DNA of 20,788 bases, taken from Bacteroidales bacterium UBA1192 (GTDB lineage Bacteria; Bacteroidota; Bacteroidia; Bacteroidales; Bacteroidaceae). This document shows positions 6,091-13,495 of the stretch, in pieces. Made by a program: the position numbers and the translations under genes. The notes under the pieces were generated by a model, which was given only the letters and a program-made list of their open reading frames with translations, searched no databases and was not told the origin of the DNA. The stretch covers positions 29,051 to 49,838 of the forward strand of contig DBYG01000002.1 in assembly GCA_002310175.1 (NCBI GenBank). Reading direction: 5' to 3'. How positions within the stretch are numbered: the stretch's first letter is position 1; each line of letters opens with the position of its first letter.

Positions 6091-6909
6091 TCAGATTCCG
6101 CTGAATGAGCTGAATCCACCATCAACAGGCATCACTATTCCAGTAATGAAAGATGCGGCTTCAGAGCAGAGGAAATGTACGGCACCGTTTAACTCGGTTA
6201 TATCACCGAAACGACGCATGGGGGTATGTGCTATGATCTTTTTGCTGCGCTCGGTATATGACCCATCCTGATTTATGAGCATAGCCCTGTTCTGATTTCC
6301 TATAAAGAAACCGGGAGCTATTGCATTGACACGGATCTTCTCATTGAACTTGATTGCCATCTCCTGTGCCATCCAGCGGGTGAAGCCGTCAATGCCGCAC
6401 TTGGCCACAGTGTATCCCATCACGCGTGAAAGGGCGCTCATAGCTGCCATGGAAGAGATCGTGATGATGCTTCCGCTGCCCTTTTTGGCCATAGATTCAC
6501 CGAAAACGAGTGATGGATAGACAGTGCCGTTCATATTGATACTGGTGACCTTTTCAAAATCCTCTATTTTCATGTCGAAGACTGACTTGTCATCAGGAAC
6601 TGTGGCACCGGGGACATTACCGCCGGCACAGTTCACAAGTATATCGGTACCACCCCACTCCTTGTCTATAAAGTCACGGGTAGCCTTGAGCTTGTCAATG
6701 TCGAGTACATCCGATACGACAGCTGACACCTTACCACCGTTTAAGGCTGCCAGTTCCTGAGCCATAGCTTCAGTATTCTCCTTGTGACGCCCCAAAAGGA
6801 TCACGTTGACACCCTGCCCGACAAGATGCCTGGCGATATTGCTTCCCAGTGTTCCGGCGCCACCTGTCACAATGGCGTTCTTTCCGGAAATATCAAACAA
6901 ATTCTTCAT
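6091..6909 (-). CDS. uxuB: SDR-family oxidoreductase, probable D-mannonate oxidoreductase (fructuronate reductase)
   Basis: A 272-residue classical short-chain dehydrogenase. The nucleotide-binding TGGAGTLG is at 15-22, NCAG at 93-96, the catalytic set is N125, S152/S153, Y166 and K170 (YTVAK), and PVDGGF (261-266) is the usual C-terminal landmark. GFFIGNQNR (200-208) is a distinctive segment that I associate with the SDR-type mannonate oxidoreductases. Enteric UxuB belongs to the long-chain mannitol dehydrogenase family, while Bacillus subtilis uses an SDR protein for this step; this gene fits the latter. Its place directly before uxuA and after the KDPG aldolase gene (4-bp ATGA overlap) supports reduction of D-fructuronate to D-mannonate. 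Another keto-sugar reductase such as 5-ketogluconate reductase cannot be excluded from sequence alone, so substrate is inference while the family is firm. Confidence 0.85.
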   Translation of the reverse strand: MKNLFDISGKNAIVTGGAGTLGSNIARHLVGQGVNVILLGRHKENTEAMAQELAALNGGKVSAVVSDVLDIDKLKATRDFIDKEWGGTDILVNCAGGNVPGATVPDDKSVFDMKIEDFEKVTSINMNGTVYPSLVFGESMAKKGSGSIITISSMAAMSALSRVMGYTVAKCGIDGFTRWMAQEMAIKFNEKIRVNAIAPGFFIGNQNRAMLINQDGSYTERSKKIIAHTPMRRFGDITELNGAVHFLCSEAASFITGIVMPVDGGFSSFSGI

Positions 6910-7580
6910 TGCTGCTTGTATTTTCTTACAAAATCTATTGACTCCCTGACTTTATCTTCTATAAAACGGTAATCATGTGACTCCAGCACATTCTTGGGGG
7001 TAAGCTGTGAACCGAGACCTACGCATGCTACACCAGCCTTGAACCAGGCTTCAAGACTTGCAGGATCAGGTGATACGCCTCCTGACGGCATGATCTCTGT
7101 CCAAGGGCAGGGACCCTTTATGGCCTTCACGAATGAAGGTCCACCAACCTCGGCACCGGGAAAGATCTTGACAATCTCACAGCCCAGCTCCTCAGCGGTA
7201 TTGATCTCAGTAAGGGTACCGCAACCAGGTATCCACGCAATCTTACGGCGGTTGCATATTTTGGCCATATCCGGATTCAAACTGGGAGAGACAATGAATC
7301 CCGCACCAAGCTGGATATAGAGAGCGGCAGTGGCCGGATCACATACGGAACCTACTCCCAATATCATGTTGGGACATTCCGATGCGGACCATCTGTTTAC
7401 TTCATCAAACACGATGTGTGCGCAATCACCACGATTAGTGAATTCAAACACCCTGGCTCCTCCGTCATAACAAGCTTTCACCACATGCTTTACAATATCC
7501 GCGCTGGGATTGTAAAAGAGCGGAACTATGCCTGTCTCCATAAAAGTCCGGAGCACCTGAAGCCTCTTGAACCTACTCAT
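6906..7580 (-). CDS. kdgA: 2-keto-3-deoxy-6-phosphogluconate (KDPG) aldolase
   Basis: It splits KDPG into pyruvate and glyceraldehyde-3-phosphate, the last step of the hexuronate route (class I aldolase, Eda family). The product has 224 residues, slightly longer than the usual 205-215. The catalytic Glu and substrate-binding Arg are in VFEFTNRG (E46, R50; E. coli E45, R49), GVGSV (75-79) is the family's G.GT/SV strand, and the Schiff-base lysine is K138 in VKIFPGAEVGG (E. coli K133). IMPSGGVSP (163-171) forms the phosphate-binding loop. The gene begins 19 bases after kdgK and overlaps the SDR gene by 4 bp. The function is clear; the name eda would be equally correct. Confidence 0.95.
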   Translation of the reverse strand: MSRFKRLQVLRTFMETGIVPLFYNPSADIVKHVVKACYDGGARVFEFTNRGDCAHIVFDEVNRWSASECPNMILGVGSVCDPATAALYIQLGAGFIVSPSLNPDMAKICNRRKIAWIPGCGTLTEINTAEELGCEIVKIFPGAEVGGPSFVKAIKGPCPWTEIMPSGGVSPDPASLEAWFKAGVACVGLGSQLTPKNVLESHDYRFIEDKVRESIDFVRKYKQQ

Positions 7581-7599
7581 ATTTCATCTGTTTATATTT

Positions 7600-8631
7600 T
7601 CAACGCGCCACCCTGCCGGAAGCATCACCGGACATGAGTTTCTCAACCTCCTGAACGGTAACACGGTTATAATCACCATAAACGGTATGTTTCAGGCAAG
7701 ATGCGGCAACCGCGAAATCCAAGGCTTTCTGATCATCACCGTACACACGCAAGCCATATATCAGACCACCCATGAACGAATCACCGCCTCCCACACGGTC
7801 CACGATGTGCGTAATCCTGTACTGACGTGATTTGAACAGTGTCCTGCCATCATAGAGGACACCTGCCCATGTGTTGTCATTGGCATTGACTGAACCACGG
7901 AGTGTGGTTATCACCTTGCGACAGCGGGGGAACTGATCCATTATCTGCCTTGAGACGGACAGATAGGCATCGGCATCTACCCTACCTGCACTTACGTCAA
8001 CACCTTCCGGCTTGATCCCTAGCGCCATAGAGGCATCCTCTTCATTACCCAGGACTATGTCAGTACACGCCACCAGTTCAGGCATAACCTCATGCGCTTT
8101 CTTTCCCCATTTCCACAGGTTCTTGCGGTAATTGAGGTCACATGACACAGGAATGCCCATGGAATTACATTTCCTTAAAGCCTCAAGACATACTTTGGCT
8201 GCTCCTTCAGAGATGGCAGGAGTGATACCTGTCCAATGGAACCAACCGGCATCAGCCAGTACATTGTCCCAGTCAATCATTCCAGACTCAATCATGGCAA
8301 TGGATGAACCGGCACGGTCATATATCACCTTGCTTCCACGGCTCACAGCTCCGGTCTCAAGGAAGTATATCCCCAAACGGTCACCCCCGTAAACAATATC
8401 GCTCACATCAACTCCGAAACCACGGAGCTCACGGATGCAGGCTCTTGCAATATCATTGTCAGGGACACGCGTCACGAATGAAACCGGTAGCCCATAGTTA
8501 GCCAGGGATACGGCCACATTGGCCTCACCGCCACCATACGTGGCATTAAAGACATTGCTCTGTCCGAAACGTTCATAACCGGGAGTGGCAAGCCTAAGCA
8601 TAACCTCTCCGAAAGTGACAGTCTTCTTCAT
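7600..8631 (-). CDS. kdgK: 2-keto-3-deoxygluconate kinase
   Basis: A PfkB/ribokinase-family sugar kinase of 343 residues that phosphorylates KDG to KDPG with ATP. The N-terminal signature TYGGGEANVAVSLA is at 31-44 and the C-terminal PfkB signature DRVGGGDSFMGGLIYGL at 278-294, with D284 as the catalytic base. DLNYRKNLW (165-173) and the substrate-lid segment near residues 80-110 are as in known KDG kinases. Its ATG overlaps the glycogen phosphorylase TGA by one base (TGATG), so the two genes are translationally coupled although they belong to different pathways. The downstream aldolase uses its product directly. Assignment to KDG rather than another sugar rests on the neighbours plus the overall similarity. 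Confidence 0.92.
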   Translation of the reverse strand: MKKTVTFGEVMLRLATPGYERFGQSNVFNATYGGGEANVAVSLANYGLPVSFVTRVPDNDIARACIRELRGFGVDVSDIVYGGDRLGIYFLETGAVSRGSKVIYDRAGSSIAMIESGMIDWDNVLADAGWFHWTGITPAISEGAAKVCLEALRKCNSMGIPVSCDLNYRKNLWKWGKKAHEVMPELVACTDIVLGNEEDASMALGIKPEGVDVSAGRVDADAYLSVSRQIMDQFPRCRKVITTLRGSVNANDNTWAGVLYDGRTLFKSRQYRITHIVDRVGGGDSFMGGLIYGLRVYGDDQKALDFAVAASCLKHTVYGDYNRVTVQEVEKLMSGDASGRVAR

Positions 8632-11195
8632 CAGTCAAACCAACGTACAAAACAGAAGTCCTGACGGTGAGGCAAATCAGGATTCTGCGGATACATTCTG
8701 TAACTCACTTTAAACACACCGGGATAATCATTCTTGACCGTACCTCGGAAAGTGAAGATATTACCCTCACGTTTTACGAGATTCAGAGGTATCTTCTTCT
8801 CAAACTTGTCATTACCGTCAGCATCGGTTCCAATAAGCACCATCTCAACGCCCACTGCATTGTCAAGCCCCTTCTCGTCAATATCATATTCGACTGTGTA
8901 TGATTTACCGGTGACAAAAGTTCCCTGGAGATCAGGGATATCCTTCCGGCATCCCACCACCTCGATGGAGTCCCAACGCTCTGCAACTATTTCCTTCCAT
9001 GCTGCAATCTCCTTGGCTTTGGTGTAGTTATCTGCAGTGAGGAGTCTGGAACGGTCCGCCATCTTGCAGTAGAAACGGCTGAAATAGTCATCCAACTGAC
9101 GTTTCATAGTATAGTGGGGAGCTATCTGGGCGATAGAATTCTTCATAGTCGACACCCAACCTTCAGATATACCTTCGGCATTCTTGTTGTAATACAGCGG
9201 CAGAATCTCGTTCTCCAGCAGACCGTATATGGTTGCTGCGTCAAGCTGGTCCTGATAGCTCTGGTTCTGATAGGTGCGCTTGTCGGTCAGAGCCCAACCT
9301 GCACCCTGACGGTAACCCTCGTACCACCATCCGTCCAGAACAGAGAAGTTGACCACACCGTTCATCAGTGCCTTCTCACCCGATGTACCCGATGCCTCAA
9401 GCGGACGTGTGGGAGTGTTCAGCCAGATGTCGACGCCTGATACCAGACGGCGAGCCAGATGCATATCGTAGTTCTCAAGGAATATGATCTTGCCCAGGAA
9501 CTCCGGACGGCGGCTGATATCGATAATCTGCTTGATAAGTCCCTGACCGGCACCATCATGCGGGTGAGCCTTACCGGTAAAGAAGAACTGGACAGGATAA
9601 TCGGGATTATTGACTATCTTGGCAAGACGGTCCAGATCAGTGAACAGCAGATGCGCACGCTTGTAAGTGGCAAAACGGCGGCCGAACCCTATTGTCAGGG
9701 CATTGGGGTTGATCTTCTCCATAAGTGACATGATTCGTGAAGGATCACCCTGGTTCTTAAGCCAGCTGTCACGGAACTGCTCACGGATATACTCGATAAG
9801 CTGATTCTTGAGGTCATTGTGCAAATCCCAGATGACCTTGTCTGGTACTTTGTATATGTCCTCCCACATCTTTTCATTGGACTGGTCGGAGAGGAACTTC
9901 TTGTCAAAATACCTGGCATACAGTGCCTGCCACTCCTTAGAAGCCCATGTAGGCATGTGTACACCGTTAGTCACGTATCCCACATGACTCTCCTCCGGGA
10001 AATATCCCTTCCATATTCCTGAGAACATTTTCTTGGACACCTCACCGTGCAGCCAGCTTACGCCGTTGACTTCCTGGCATGTGTTGCACGCAAAGGTTGA
10101 CATACAGAACCTTTCGCCCGGATCACCTGGATTGGTGCGTCCCATATCCATCAGCTCAGCCCATGAGATACCTAACTGCTGGGCATATCCGCCCATGTAC
10201 TTGCCGAAGAGGCCCTCGTCAAAATAATCATGACCTGCGGGAACGGGAGTGTGAACAGTGTAGAGTGACGATGCGCGGACCACCTCCATAGCCTGATTGA
10301 ATGTCAGGCCCTGCTTGACATACTGTGTCAGACGATACAGGTTGCACAGAGCTGCATGACCCTCGTTGCAGTGATAAATATCCTTCTTTATGCCTAAAGC
10401 CTCAAGAGTGAGCATACCGCCTATACCAAGAAGTATCTCCTGCTTAAGGCGATTCTCCCAGTCACCTCCATAGAGCTGTGATGTAATGGGACGGTCATAG
10501 TCACTGTTCATATCGATATCAGTATCCATGAGGTAAAGAGGCACACGGCCTACGTTTACTCTCCAGATAGCTGCATAGACTGTATAATTGATGTAGGGAA
10601 CAGCGATGGTCAAAGGCTGGCCGGTCTTGTCAAAGACACGTTCAAGAGGCAGGGTGTTGAAATCCTGAGGTTCATAGTTGGCTATCTGCTGACCATCCAT
10701 GGAGAGAGTCTGAGTGAAGTATCCGTGACGGTAAAGGAAACCTACACCACACATGTCGACATTGCTGTCACTTGCCTCTTTCATGTAATCTCCGGCCAGG
10801 ACACCCAGTCCGCCTGAATATATCTTAAGCACATGGGTTAGGCCGTATTCCATGCAGAAATATGCCACCGACGGACGCTTGGAGTCGGGTTTGACGTCTA
10901 TATATTTGCGGAATTTATCATAGATAGAATTCATCTTGTCCAGGAACAGCTGATTCTTGGACAGTTCTTCCAGTTTCTCATAACCCAGACGCTGGAGCAT
11001 CATAATGGGGTTGTGGCGCACACGTGTCCACATATCAGGGTTTATCTCCTTGAACAGGGCCTTGGCGTCCTCGTTCCATACCCACCAGATGTTGTGTGCC
11101 AGTTCATCAAGTTTCTGCAATGCCTCAGGTACACTTGATTTGATATAAATCTCGCGCCATGAGGGTTGGTTTGAATTGCTTGCTTTAATCTTCAT
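8631..11195 (-). CDS. glgP: Alpha-glucan (glycogen) phosphorylase, GT35
   Basis: It releases glucose-1-phosphate from the ends of glycogen or maltodextrins, using phosphate and pyridoxal phosphate. The 854-residue protein has the shorter-type bacterial GlgP architecture: an N-terminal DUF3417-like part (about 10-100, with HNIWWVWNEDA), the catalytic core (about 105-715, including AYFCMEYGL at 111-119, YSGGLGVLAGD at 126-136 and HTPVPAGHD at 315-323), and the PLP site EASGTSGEKALMNG at 600-613, where K608 should bind the cofactor. FATYKRA (508-514) is also conserved. A C-terminal beta-rich extension of about 110 residues (745-854) follows. The ATG overlaps the glycogen synthase stop by 4 bp, and the gene overlaps kdgK by one base. 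The pairing with a GT3 synthase is known in Bacteroides. Confidence 0.96.
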   Translation of the reverse strand: MKIKASNSNQPSWREIYIKSSVPEALQKLDELAHNIWWVWNEDAKALFKEINPDMWTRVRHNPIMMLQRLGYEKLEELSKNQLFLDKMNSIYDKFRKYIDVKPDSKRPSVAYFCMEYGLTHVLKIYSGGLGVLAGDYMKEASDSNVDMCGVGFLYRHGYFTQTLSMDGQQIANYEPQDFNTLPLERVFDKTGQPLTIAVPYINYTVYAAIWRVNVGRVPLYLMDTDIDMNSDYDRPITSQLYGGDWENRLKQEILLGIGGMLTLEALGIKKDIYHCNEGHAALCNLYRLTQYVKQGLTFNQAMEVVRASSLYTVHTPVPAGHDYFDEGLFGKYMGGYAQQLGISWAELMDMGRTNPGDPGERFCMSTFACNTCQEVNGVSWLHGEVSKKMFSGIWKGYFPEESHVGYVTNGVHMPTWASKEWQALYARYFDKKFLSDQSNEKMWEDIYKVPDKVIWDLHNDLKNQLIEYIREQFRDSWLKNQGDPSRIMSLMEKINPNALTIGFGRRFATYKRAHLLFTDLDRLAKIVNNPDYPVQFFFTGKAHPHDGAGQGLIKQIIDISRRPEFLGKIIFLENYDMHLARRLVSGVDIWLNTPTRPLEASGTSGEKALMNGVVNFSVLDGWWYEGYRQGAGWALTDKRTYQNQSYQDQLDAATIYGLLENEILPLYYNKNAEGISEGWVSTMKNSIAQIAPHYTMKRQLDDYFSRFYCKMADRSRLLTADNYTKAKEIAAWKEIVAERWDSIEVVGCRKDIPDLQGTFVTGKSYTVEYDIDEKGLDNAVGVEMVLIGTDADGNDKFEKKIPLNLVKREGNIFTFRGTVKNDYPGVFKVSYRMYPQNPDLPHRQDFCFVRWFD

Positions 11196-12871
11196 ATTTG
11201 TTGTATCAAAAAATGTTCATTCCATGTTTTCTCTATCGCAAAACCATAAGCTTCAAGATAGTACTTTATAAAGTGCTTCCAAAGGGCTTTATGTGCGATA
11301 TTACCCGCTTTCCGGCGGATATCGTCACGTTCAGCTGCGCTTTTTCCCACCCATTTCCGAATCTGTAGACTTATGTCCGATGCCGCTTCGTTCCAGTTGC
11401 TGTCAGTACGATGAACGACCTTTACACCGTCCTCCAATTCCGAATCACGTTTGACCACGGAGTTTACCCAGAGACCGAATCCAGCCAGGTCAGATGTTAT
11501 GGTTGGAACGTTGAATGCGGCGCTCTCCAGCGGAGTATAGCCCCACGGCTCGTAATACGACGGGAATATCGCCAGATCCTGACCGATGAGCAGGTCGTAA
11601 TAGGATTTGTTGAAGATACCGTCATTGCCATCTAGGTAACATGGTACGAACAATACCTTAATATTGTCTTCCGGTGCATTTCGGAACCCCATAGACTGAA
11701 GTGTGGATATCACACGGTCCTCACCCATGTTATGCAGCCAATGGGTTGTCAATGGCATAGGTAACGGCGATCTGCCTGAATCGTTCAGGTTCACACGGTC
11801 CTGAAGGTCTCGCCTGGGTTCCATTACCCAAGCAGGCACATTGATAAGTGCCAGGATATGGGCGGTGCCGGTCTTTTCCTCGTCACGCAAACGACGTATT
11901 GACTCAATGAACAGGTCAATACCCTTGTTTCGGAACTCATAACGGCCGCCTATAGCCACAATGACCGTATCATCGGCCCAATCTGTGCCGAACAGTTTAT
12001 TCGTTACTGACAAGATGCACCGGCGGGCTTCCTTGCGTTTATCCCCGAACTTGCCGGGCGATGGCAGGAATCCGTCCTCAAATCCGTTCACGGTCACCAC
12101 ATCGGGAGTGCGTTCCAACAGCTGGGTACACTCACGGGAAGTGATGTCACTGACAGTAGTAAAACAATCTACCCTATGTGCGGCCTGTTTCTCAACGGAA
12201 TGTTTGGCCTCCATGTTAAGCTCATGGGCCATCTGATCTCCGTTGTAACCATCAAAGAACTCATAAAGAGCCTTACCATTGCCGCAAATGGAACGGCCAA
12301 TGGATGTGGCGTGTGTAGTAAAAACTGTAGATATCTGAGGGACAAAATGCTTCACAAACAAAGCGCCCAAGGCGGTCATCCACTCATGGGCATGATAGAC
12401 TACGGTGTCGTTAGAGCTTATATTGAAGCTATAGAAGCTCTTTACAACCAATGCAGCCGCGTATGAAAACATAGATGCCTCATCGTAATCACCATAAGCA
12501 TGAAGGGAATCTATGTTGAACAATTCCCAGGCACGGCTATAGATGTCATTCCGGAATGAATAGTTCGACATGAAATCCACCAGTATGACAATGGGGCGGC
12601 CGGGAATATTCCAGTATCCTACCCTTACAGGTATACCGTCTGTTTCACGTGCATGATTTCTCCAAAGTGTGTATAGTGATTTGTCCTCATCAAAAAGAGG
12701 GTTATTTTTTCCTTCCCAAAGGTCAGGACCGACATAGACTAATGTGGCACCACTTGTCTCCTTGAGTGTCTTGGCCTGTGTGGAAAGCACAGTATAAATG
12801 CCTCCAATCTTATTGCAGACCTCCCAACTCACGGAGAATATGTAGTCAGGTTTCCTTTTGGTGTCACCCAT
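11192..12871 (-). CDS. Glycogen synthase, GT3 (animal/fungal type)
   Basis: It extends glycogen chains from an activated glucose donor; GT3 enzymes of eukaryotes use UDP-glucose, unlike the ADP-glucose-dependent GlgA (GT5) of most bacteria. From ATG 12871 it has 559 residues. FSVSWEVCNKIGGIYTVLS (12-30) is the GT3 N-terminal donor-site signature, AHEW is at 161-164, GGRYEFRNKGID at 308-319, and YYEPWGYTPLES at 439-450 carries the conserved acidic residue E441. The allosteric Arg-rich tail of eukaryotic enzymes is not evident. An ATG at 12901 is also in frame, but it lies on top of a -7 promoter box (12899-12906) and so could not be in that transcript; the 12871 ATG is preceded by AAAGGA two bases away. 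It is the first gene of the six-gene operon. Confidence 0.93.
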   Translation of the reverse strand: MGDTKRKPDYIFSVSWEVCNKIGGIYTVLSTQAKTLKETSGATLVYVGPDLWEGKNNPLFDEDKSLYTLWRNHARETDGIPVRVGYWNIPGRPIVILVDFMSNYSFRNDIYSRAWELFNIDSLHAYGDYDEASMFSYAAALVVKSFYSFNISSNDTVVYHAHEWMTALGALFVKHFVPQISTVFTTHATSIGRSICGNGKALYEFFDGYNGDQMAHELNMEAKHSVEKQAAHRVDCFTTVSDITSRECTQLLERTPDVVTVNGFEDGFLPSPGKFGDKRKEARRCILSVTNKLFGTDWADDTVIVAIGGRYEFRNKGIDLFIESIRRLRDEEKTGTAHILALINVPAWVMEPRRDLQDRVNLNDSGRSPLPMPLTTHWLHNMGEDRVISTLQSMGFRNAPEDNIKVLFVPCYLDGNDGIFNKSYYDLLIGQDLAIFPSYYEPWGYTPLESAAFNVPTITSDLAGFGLWVNSVVKRDSELEDGVKVVHRTDSNWNEAASDISLQIRKWVGKSAAERDDIRRKAGNIAHKALWKHFIKYYLEAYGFAIEKTWNEHFLIQQI

Positions 12872-12898
12872 ATTCCTTTCTATCATATTTTCAGACTG

Positions 12899-12906
12899 CA
12901 AAGTTA
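12899..12906 (-). promoter_or_regulatory. Candidate -7 promoter box of the glycogen/hexuronate operon
   Basis: On the minus strand TAACTTTG matches TAnnTTTG exactly and is followed by CAG. Transcription would start near 12893, leaving a leader of about 21 nt before the ATG at 12871. The -33 zone falls in a 7-bp tandem repeat and has no clear TTTG. Confidence 0.55.
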
Positions 12907-12912
12907 CTACAA

Positions 12913-12933
12913 ATTGAGAATTGAGAATTGAGA
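12913..12933. repeat. Three 7-bp tandem repeats (ATTGAGA)
   Basis: Three perfect ATTGAGA units lie end to end, followed by a degenerate unit (ATAGGGA). They cover the -33 zone of the promoter of the glycogen operon. A related ATTGAGAGCTGAGAAT sequence occurs between the DUF2764 and A-subunit genes of the ATPase operon (near 19099-19114). Confidence 0.8.
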
Positions 12934-12963
12934 ATAGGGAATTATTTCATGTACGGGCATACA

Positions 12964-13016
12964 CAAAAGTGACGGTTCCTCCTGTGTACCTTGTCCAGTA
13001 CACAGAAGGAACCGTC
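12964..13016 (-). terminator. Rho-independent terminator of the V-ATPase operon
   Basis: Arms 12971-12989 and 12998-13016 pair over 19 bp with a single mismatch that becomes a G-U pair or C-A mismatch depending on the strand; the loop is 8 bases. On the minus strand the stem is followed by ACTTTTGTGT, a short T-tract. It lies 14 bases after the K-subunit stop and upstream of the glycogen operon promoter, so it separates the two operons. Confidence 0.88.
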
Positions 13017-13029
13017 TGTGATGTTCTTA

Positions 13030-13482
13030 TCAGAGAGCTGAACTCATCAGGAACACGCCGGCCAGAGCTACGATGGCGTAGAGCTCGGGGAATACGGCCA
13101 GGATAAGGGTCTTGCTGAATACGTCGTGACCCTGAGCGATGCCTGCAATACCGTTGGCGCAAACCTGACCTTGACGGATGGCCGAGAACAAGCCTACGAT
13201 ACCCAGTGCCAGACCGCCGCCAAATACCGATGCTGCCTGCAGCGGAGTGATATCAGGAGTAAGCACACCAGCCATATTGGCAAAGATAAAGTAACCGGCA
13301 AAACCGTACAGGCCCTGAGTACCGGGCAGAGCGGTCAGCACAATAAAGTTACCGAACTTGTCAACCTTCTTCAATGCACCGACAGCTGCGTTTCCGGCAA
13401 TCGTCACACCGTATGCGCTACCTATGCCTGCAAGGCCGATCATAAGGGCTACGCCCACAAAAGCTAATACTAAACTAGACAT
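13030..13482 (-). CDS. ntpK: V-type ATPase subunit K (membrane rotor ring)
   Basis: The 150-residue rotor protein has four hydrophobic helices, arising from two fused helical hairpins (about residues 3-28, 50-73, 82-104, 124-147). The ion-binding glutamate is E133 in FPELYAI in the last helix, while the first hairpin's equivalent position lacks a carboxylate, as is usual for the V-type double hairpin. ALPGTQGLYGF (51-61) gives T55 and Q56, and AIRQGQV gives Q104; with E133 these match the Na+ ligands T64, Q65, Q110 and E139 known in Enterococcus hirae NtpK. This suggests, but does not prove, Na+ coupling. It is the last gene of the operon, 13 bases after subunit I, and is followed by a strong terminator. 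Confidence 0.95.
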   Translation of the reverse strand: MSSLVLAFVGVALMIGLAGIGSAYGVTIAGNAAVGALKKVDKFGNFIVLTALPGTQGLYGFAGYFIFANMAGVLTPDITPLQAASVFGGGLALGIVGLFSAIRQGQVCANGIAGIAQGHDVFSKTLILAVFPELYAIVALAGVFLMSSAL

Positions 13483-13495
13483 AATTGTTGTTTAT

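Noticed and set aside
6090..6125. Longer N-terminus for mannonate dehydratase
   Set aside because: The extra 12 residues lie inside the SDR gene and do not look like the UxuA N-terminus, which begins near the WRWFGHND segment.
12872..12901. Longer N-terminus for the glycogen synthase
   Set aside because: The upstream ATG overlaps the -7 promoter box, while the ATG at 12871 has an AAAGGA before it; the choice stays open if another promoter is used.
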